Shown here piece by piece: positions 13,513 to 15,580 of a DNA stretch of 15,580 nucleotides. The translations under genes were made by a program, and so were the position numbers. Source of the DNA: Planctomycetota bacterium (GTDB lineage: Bacteria > Planctomycetota > Phycisphaerae > FEN-1346 > JAACEH01); the NCBI GenBank assembly GCA_016935955.1, contig JAFGPY010000185.1, positions 1 through 15,580 of the forward strand, in the 5' to 3' direction. The notes under the pieces are model-generated. The model had not been told where the DNA came from and ran no database searches. It was given only the letters and a program-made list of their open reading frames with translations. Positions within the stretch are counted from its first letter, which is position 1. Every line of letters starts with the position of its first letter.

Positions 13513-14528
13513 ACCTTCGACTCGCAGCGATCATCGCCGTAGGCATTCTGACAGCAACGTCCGCAAGCGGCATCGTACACGCACAGACCGATACAACGAC
13601 ATGCACCGGCCAGTGCGGACAGGCGTGCCCCAAAGCCGCGGCATGCCACGGCGAGGCAACGAACTCGCAACCGTGTTGCGCCGCAACGACGCCCTGCCAG
13701 GCATCTACGGACGCAGTGAAGACGCCAGCCGTAACGCCTGCCACAGAGGCTGAAGAAGCCACTCCCGCAGAGACCGTGGCCAATCAGACCGAGTCGAAAA
13801 CGGGCGAAGCCAATAAAATCGCGACGCCCGAGGAACCTCCGGCACCGGATCCGGACGTGGATCGTATCCTGCGGCTAACGGAAGCGGCCGGCGACAAGGT
13901 CGAAAAGCTCGCCGCCAATTTCGACTACGACGAGTATGAGACACTGCTCGACGATCGAGAGTTCTACGAGGGCCGCATCGTCTATCGCAAGCCCAACCGG
14001 GTCTTCATGGAGTTCACCAAGGGCAGCAAACAGTCGTTCCGCTTTGACGGCCGCGTGTTCGTCGACGACCGGCCGGATCAGAAGGTGCGGCACATCTACC
14101 CGCTCCGCAAGCCAACTGAGCCGGAGGTCGAGGACCTGGACGTCGACAAGGTGCCGTTCCCGCTGCCCTTCGGCCAGAAGCGCGACAAGGTGCTGCGGAA
14201 CTTCGAGGTGAAATACGGCGGCAAGCAACCGCTCGGACCGTGGGCCGGAACGAGCAAGAAAGCCAAGGCAACGGACACGAAGGAGTGCGAGAAGCTGACG
14301 CTGATTCCCAAGCCGCACGGCCCGCTGGCCAGAGACTATCAGCGGATGGAGTTCTGGATCGATCCCGAGTCGGGCCTTCCGGCCCAGGTGCGGATGATCG
14401 ACAAGTCGGACCGTATCCTGACCGTCCGCTTCAGCGACCTGGAGACGAACGACAAGGTCGACGCGCCCGACAGAATCTTCGAGGAGCAGCCCTTGCCCGG
14501 CGGCTGGGACCGCTTCCTGCACGAGTAG
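13509..14528 (+). CDS. Secreted LolA-like outer-membrane lipoprotein carrier with Cys-rich N-terminus
   Basis: A 339-residue periplasmic protein. Residues 1-25 are a Sec signal peptide (hydrophobic core 5-17, likely cleavage after VHA at 23-25). Then come seven cysteines in 32 residues (32, 36, 40, 46, 56, 57, 63), the first three spaced C-x3-C-x3-C. An acidic Thr/Ala/Glu/Pro linker runs to about 115. From about 120 to the end the sequence follows the LolA/LolB half-barrel: LAANFDYDEYE, FYEGRIVYRKPNRVFMEF, then FRFDGRVFVDD, a charged PLPFGQKRDKVL helix, and MEFWIDPESGLPAQVRM near the end. LolA-fold proteins shuttle lipidated proteins or lipids across the periplasm. AAAGGAG lies 8 bases before the ATG, which overlaps the previous stop as ATGA. 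An earlier in-frame ATG at 13404 lies inside the VTT gene and is rejected. The cysteine block is not part of normal LolA. Confidence 0.8.
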   Translation: MNLRLAAIIAVGILTATSASGIVHAQTDTTTCTGQCGQACPKAAACHGEATNSQPCCAATTPCQASTDAVKTPAVTPATEAEEATPAETVANQTESKTGEANKIATPEEPPAPDPDVDRILRLTEAAGDKVEKLAANFDYDEYETLLDDREFYEGRIVYRKPNRVFMEFTKGSKQSFRFDGRVFVDDRPDQKVRHIYPLRKPTEPEVEDLDVDKVPFPLPFGQKRDKVLRNFEVKYGGKQPLGPWAGTSKKAKATDTKECEKLTLIPKPHGPLARDYQRMEFWIDPESGLPAQVRMIDKSDRILTVRFSDLETNDKVDAPDRIFEEQPLPGGWDRFLHE

Positions 14529-14532
14529 AAAC

Positions 14533-14576
14533 ACATCGGGCGCCGCTTCGACCTTGGTCGCCGCGACGCCCGATGT
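14533..14576 (-). terminator. Hairpin terminator between the LolA-like gene and the HIT gene
   Basis: ACATCGGGCG (14533-14542) pairs with CGCCCGATGT (14567-14576). A nested CGAC-CTTG-GTCG hairpin (14549-14560) lies in the 24-base loop. On the minus strand the stem is followed by GTTTCTAC, so it suits the HIT transcript; on the plus strand no T-tract follows. It may serve both convergent genes. Confidence 0.55.
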
Positions 14577-14596
14577 TCATCGTCTCACTTCCCGAT

Positions 14597-15019
14597 TCAG
14601 CCGATCATTGCAGCGACTTTGCCGGCTATTCGCTTCAGTTCCGCCGGGTCGGCCTGCTTGGAGGGCCACGGCCAGTCCAGGCCATCGGTGCCCCAACGGG
14701 GAATCAGGTGCACGTGCAGGTGCATGACCACCTGGCCGGCGCAGTGACCGTTGTTCTGCAGCACGTTGAGGCCCTCGGCCCCGACGGCCTGCTTCAGCGC
14801 GGGAGCGATGCGCGAGGCCAACTCGTGGACGGCGGCCACCACTTCGGGCGGCGCGTCCTCGACGCCTACGTAATGGTCTTTGGGAACGACCAGCGTGTGC
14901 CCCGTGGCAATGGGGCCGATGTCCATGAAGGCATAAGCCGTGTCCGACTCGGCCACCCTGGCTGAGGGAATCTCACCGGCGACGATCTTGCAGAAGATGC
15001 ATTGCGGATCGGCTGCCAT
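14597..15019 (-). CDS. HIT-family nucleotide hydrolase (HinT-like)
   Basis: A 140-residue cytoplasmic nucleotidyl hydrolase/transferase of the histidine-triad superfamily, expected to cleave purine nucleoside phosphoramidates or acyl-adenylates. The triad is HLHVHLIPR, with His100, His102 and His104. The N-terminal CIFCK pair (Cys7, Cys10), with His49 and His100, forms the structural zinc site found in many bacterial members. ATGHTLVVPKDH (38-49) is the usual ribose-binding strand. GGGGAG sits 7 bases upstream of the ATG. The length is about 25 residues above the minimal HinT, from loops around GTDGLDWPWPS. Physiological substrate unknown. It lies just after the rplQ terminator. Confidence 0.93.
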   Translation of the reverse strand: MAADPQCIFCKIVAGEIPSARVAESDTAYAFMDIGPIATGHTLVVPKDHYVGVEDAPPEVVAAVHELASRIAPALKQAVGAEGLNVLQNNGHCAGQVVMHLHVHLIPRWGTDGLDWPWPSKQADPAELKRIAGKVAAMIG

Positions 15020-15042
15020 GATCGGTCTCCCCGCGAAGGCGG

Positions 15043-15081
15043 AAAAAGAAAAACCGCGCAGGAGCGGTTACCCCTGCGCGG
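15043..15081 (-). terminator. Intrinsic terminator of the rpoA-rplQ operon
   Basis: On the minus strand, CCGCGCAGG (15081-15073) and CCTGCGCGG (15062-15054) form a perfect 9-bp stem with a 10-base loop, followed by TTTTTCTTTTT (15053-15043). It begins 13 bases after the rplQ stop and ends 24 bases before the HIT start codon. Confidence 0.92.
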
Positions 15082-15093
15082 CCGGTTTACCGT

Positions 15094-15501
15094 TTACTTC
15101 TTCTTCGGCTCTTCCTTCTCTGCGACCTTGATCTCGCTCAGTTCGAGACGCACCCGAATGCCGGCGTCGCCCTTGCGGGGACGGGCCAGCTTCAGGATGC
15201 GGGTGTACCCGCCGGCGCGATCGGCGAACCGCGGGGCGATCTCCTCGCAGACCTTCTTGGCCATGAGTTCGTCCTGCAGCCGCGAAGCCACCAGGCGTCG
15301 CGAGGCCAGCTTGCTGCCGCCCGTCTGCCCTCGCTTGGCGACCGTGATCAGCCGCTCGGCGAAACGTTGCACCTCTTTAGCCTTCGGCCGCGTGGTGACG
15401 ATGGCCTCATGCTCGAAGAGCGCCGCTGCCAAGCTGCGCAACAGGGCCTGCTTGTGAGCCGGCGTGCGATTGAGTTTCCTGCCTTGTTTGCAATGCCGCA
15501 T
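15094..15501 (-). CDS. rplQ: 50S ribosomal protein bL17
   Basis: Large-subunit ribosomal protein bL17, 135 residues, near the peptide exit. The N-terminus MRHCKQGRKLNRTPAHKQ and the following LLRSLAAALFEHEAIVTT are diagnostic; the family core ends in the RLELSEIK strand, followed by a Lys/Glu-rich tail. AGAAGGAA, located inside the last codons of rpoA, is the ribosome site, and only 3 bases lie between the rpoA stop and this start. This is the conserved end of the alpha ribosomal operon. Confidence 0.98.
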   Translation of the reverse strand: MRHCKQGRKLNRTPAHKQALLRSLAAALFEHEAIVTTRPKAKEVQRFAERLITVAKRGQTGGSKLASRRLVASRLQDELMAKKVCEEIAPRFADRAGGYTRILKLARPRKGDAGIRVRLELSEIKVAEKEEPKKK

Positions 15502-15504
15502 GAC

Positions 15505-15580
15505 TTATTCCTTCTTGGTGACCATGGTCCCTTGGAGGTCCATGCCCAGCGAAAGACCGATGTCGGCGAGCTTGCGTTTG
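15505..15580 (-). CDS. rpoA: RNA polymerase alpha subunit, C-terminal fragment (runs off the window)
   Basis: The last 24 codons of a minus-strand gene, ending in TAA at 15507-15505. The residues KRKLADIGLSLGMD match the final helix of the alpha C-terminal domain, which commonly ends in a KLxxxGLxLGMD motif. Ten further residues end in VTKKE. The position immediately before rplQ fits the conserved rpoA-rplQ order. Confidence 0.9.
   Translation of the reverse strand, partial: KRKLADIGLSLGMDLQGTMVTKKE

Noticed and set aside
1..15580. CRISPR arrays, tRNA/rRNA genes, insertion sequences or phage genes
   Set aside because: Nothing resembling regularly spaced repeats, a cloverleaf, terminal inverted repeats or transposase/integrase motifs was seen. 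Coding is continuous and housekeeping in character.

Overview
The window is about 15.6 kb of GC-rich, densely coding bacterial chromosome. It looks like an ordinary Gram-negative-type genome with an outer-membrane lipoprotein and a LolA-like periplasmic carrier. I would guess a member of the Planctomycetota (Phycisphaerae-like). That guess rests on the mix of an inositol-1-phosphate synthase, a Lol-type system, an RpoA/bL17 locus and isolated single biosynthetic genes. It is an inference, not something the sequence proves. I see no insertion sequence, phage, CRISPR or tRNA.

Layout, left to right. (1) 1-2243: the possible tail of an upstream gene, then an inositol-phosphate module made of myo-inositol-1-phosphate synthase (ino1) and a CDP-alcohol phosphatidyltransferase that probably uses its product to make an inositol phospholipid. 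(2) 2247-2954: a small LysM lipoprotein with its own promoter and a clear UUCG-loop terminator. (3) 2956-5132: recG helicase. (4) 5172-8443: hisI, then the potassium-uptake pair trkH-trkA, closed by a strong terminator shared with the convergent gene. (5) 8477-10199, minus strand: a Sua5/TsaC-protein phosphatase fusion followed by rpiB, overlapping by ATGA. (6) 10284-10917, plus: a HAD-family phosphatase diverging from the fusion gene. (7) 10929-14528, plus: an ABC permease, an ABC ATPase, a VTT/DedA-like membrane protein and a secreted LolA-like protein, the last three linked by overlapping stop/start codons. (8) 14533-15580, minus: the end of a ribosomal operon (rpoA tail, rplQ, terminator) followed by a HIT protein.

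Seven sigma70-like promoters can be read by eye, all with a 17-bp spacer. Four intrinsic terminator-like hairpins mark transcription-unit ends.

The parts most worth a second look are: the four-gene Lol-like operon with an embedded VTT protein and a cysteine-rich LolA-like product; the fusion of the tRNA-threonylcarbamoyladenosine enzyme Sua5 to a YwlE-like (possibly arginine) phosphatase, directly followed by rpiB, an order that echoes ywlC-ywlE-ywlF of Bacillus; the inositol lipid pair; and a TrkH with about 137 extra N-terminal residues and a soluble insert before its first pore loop.
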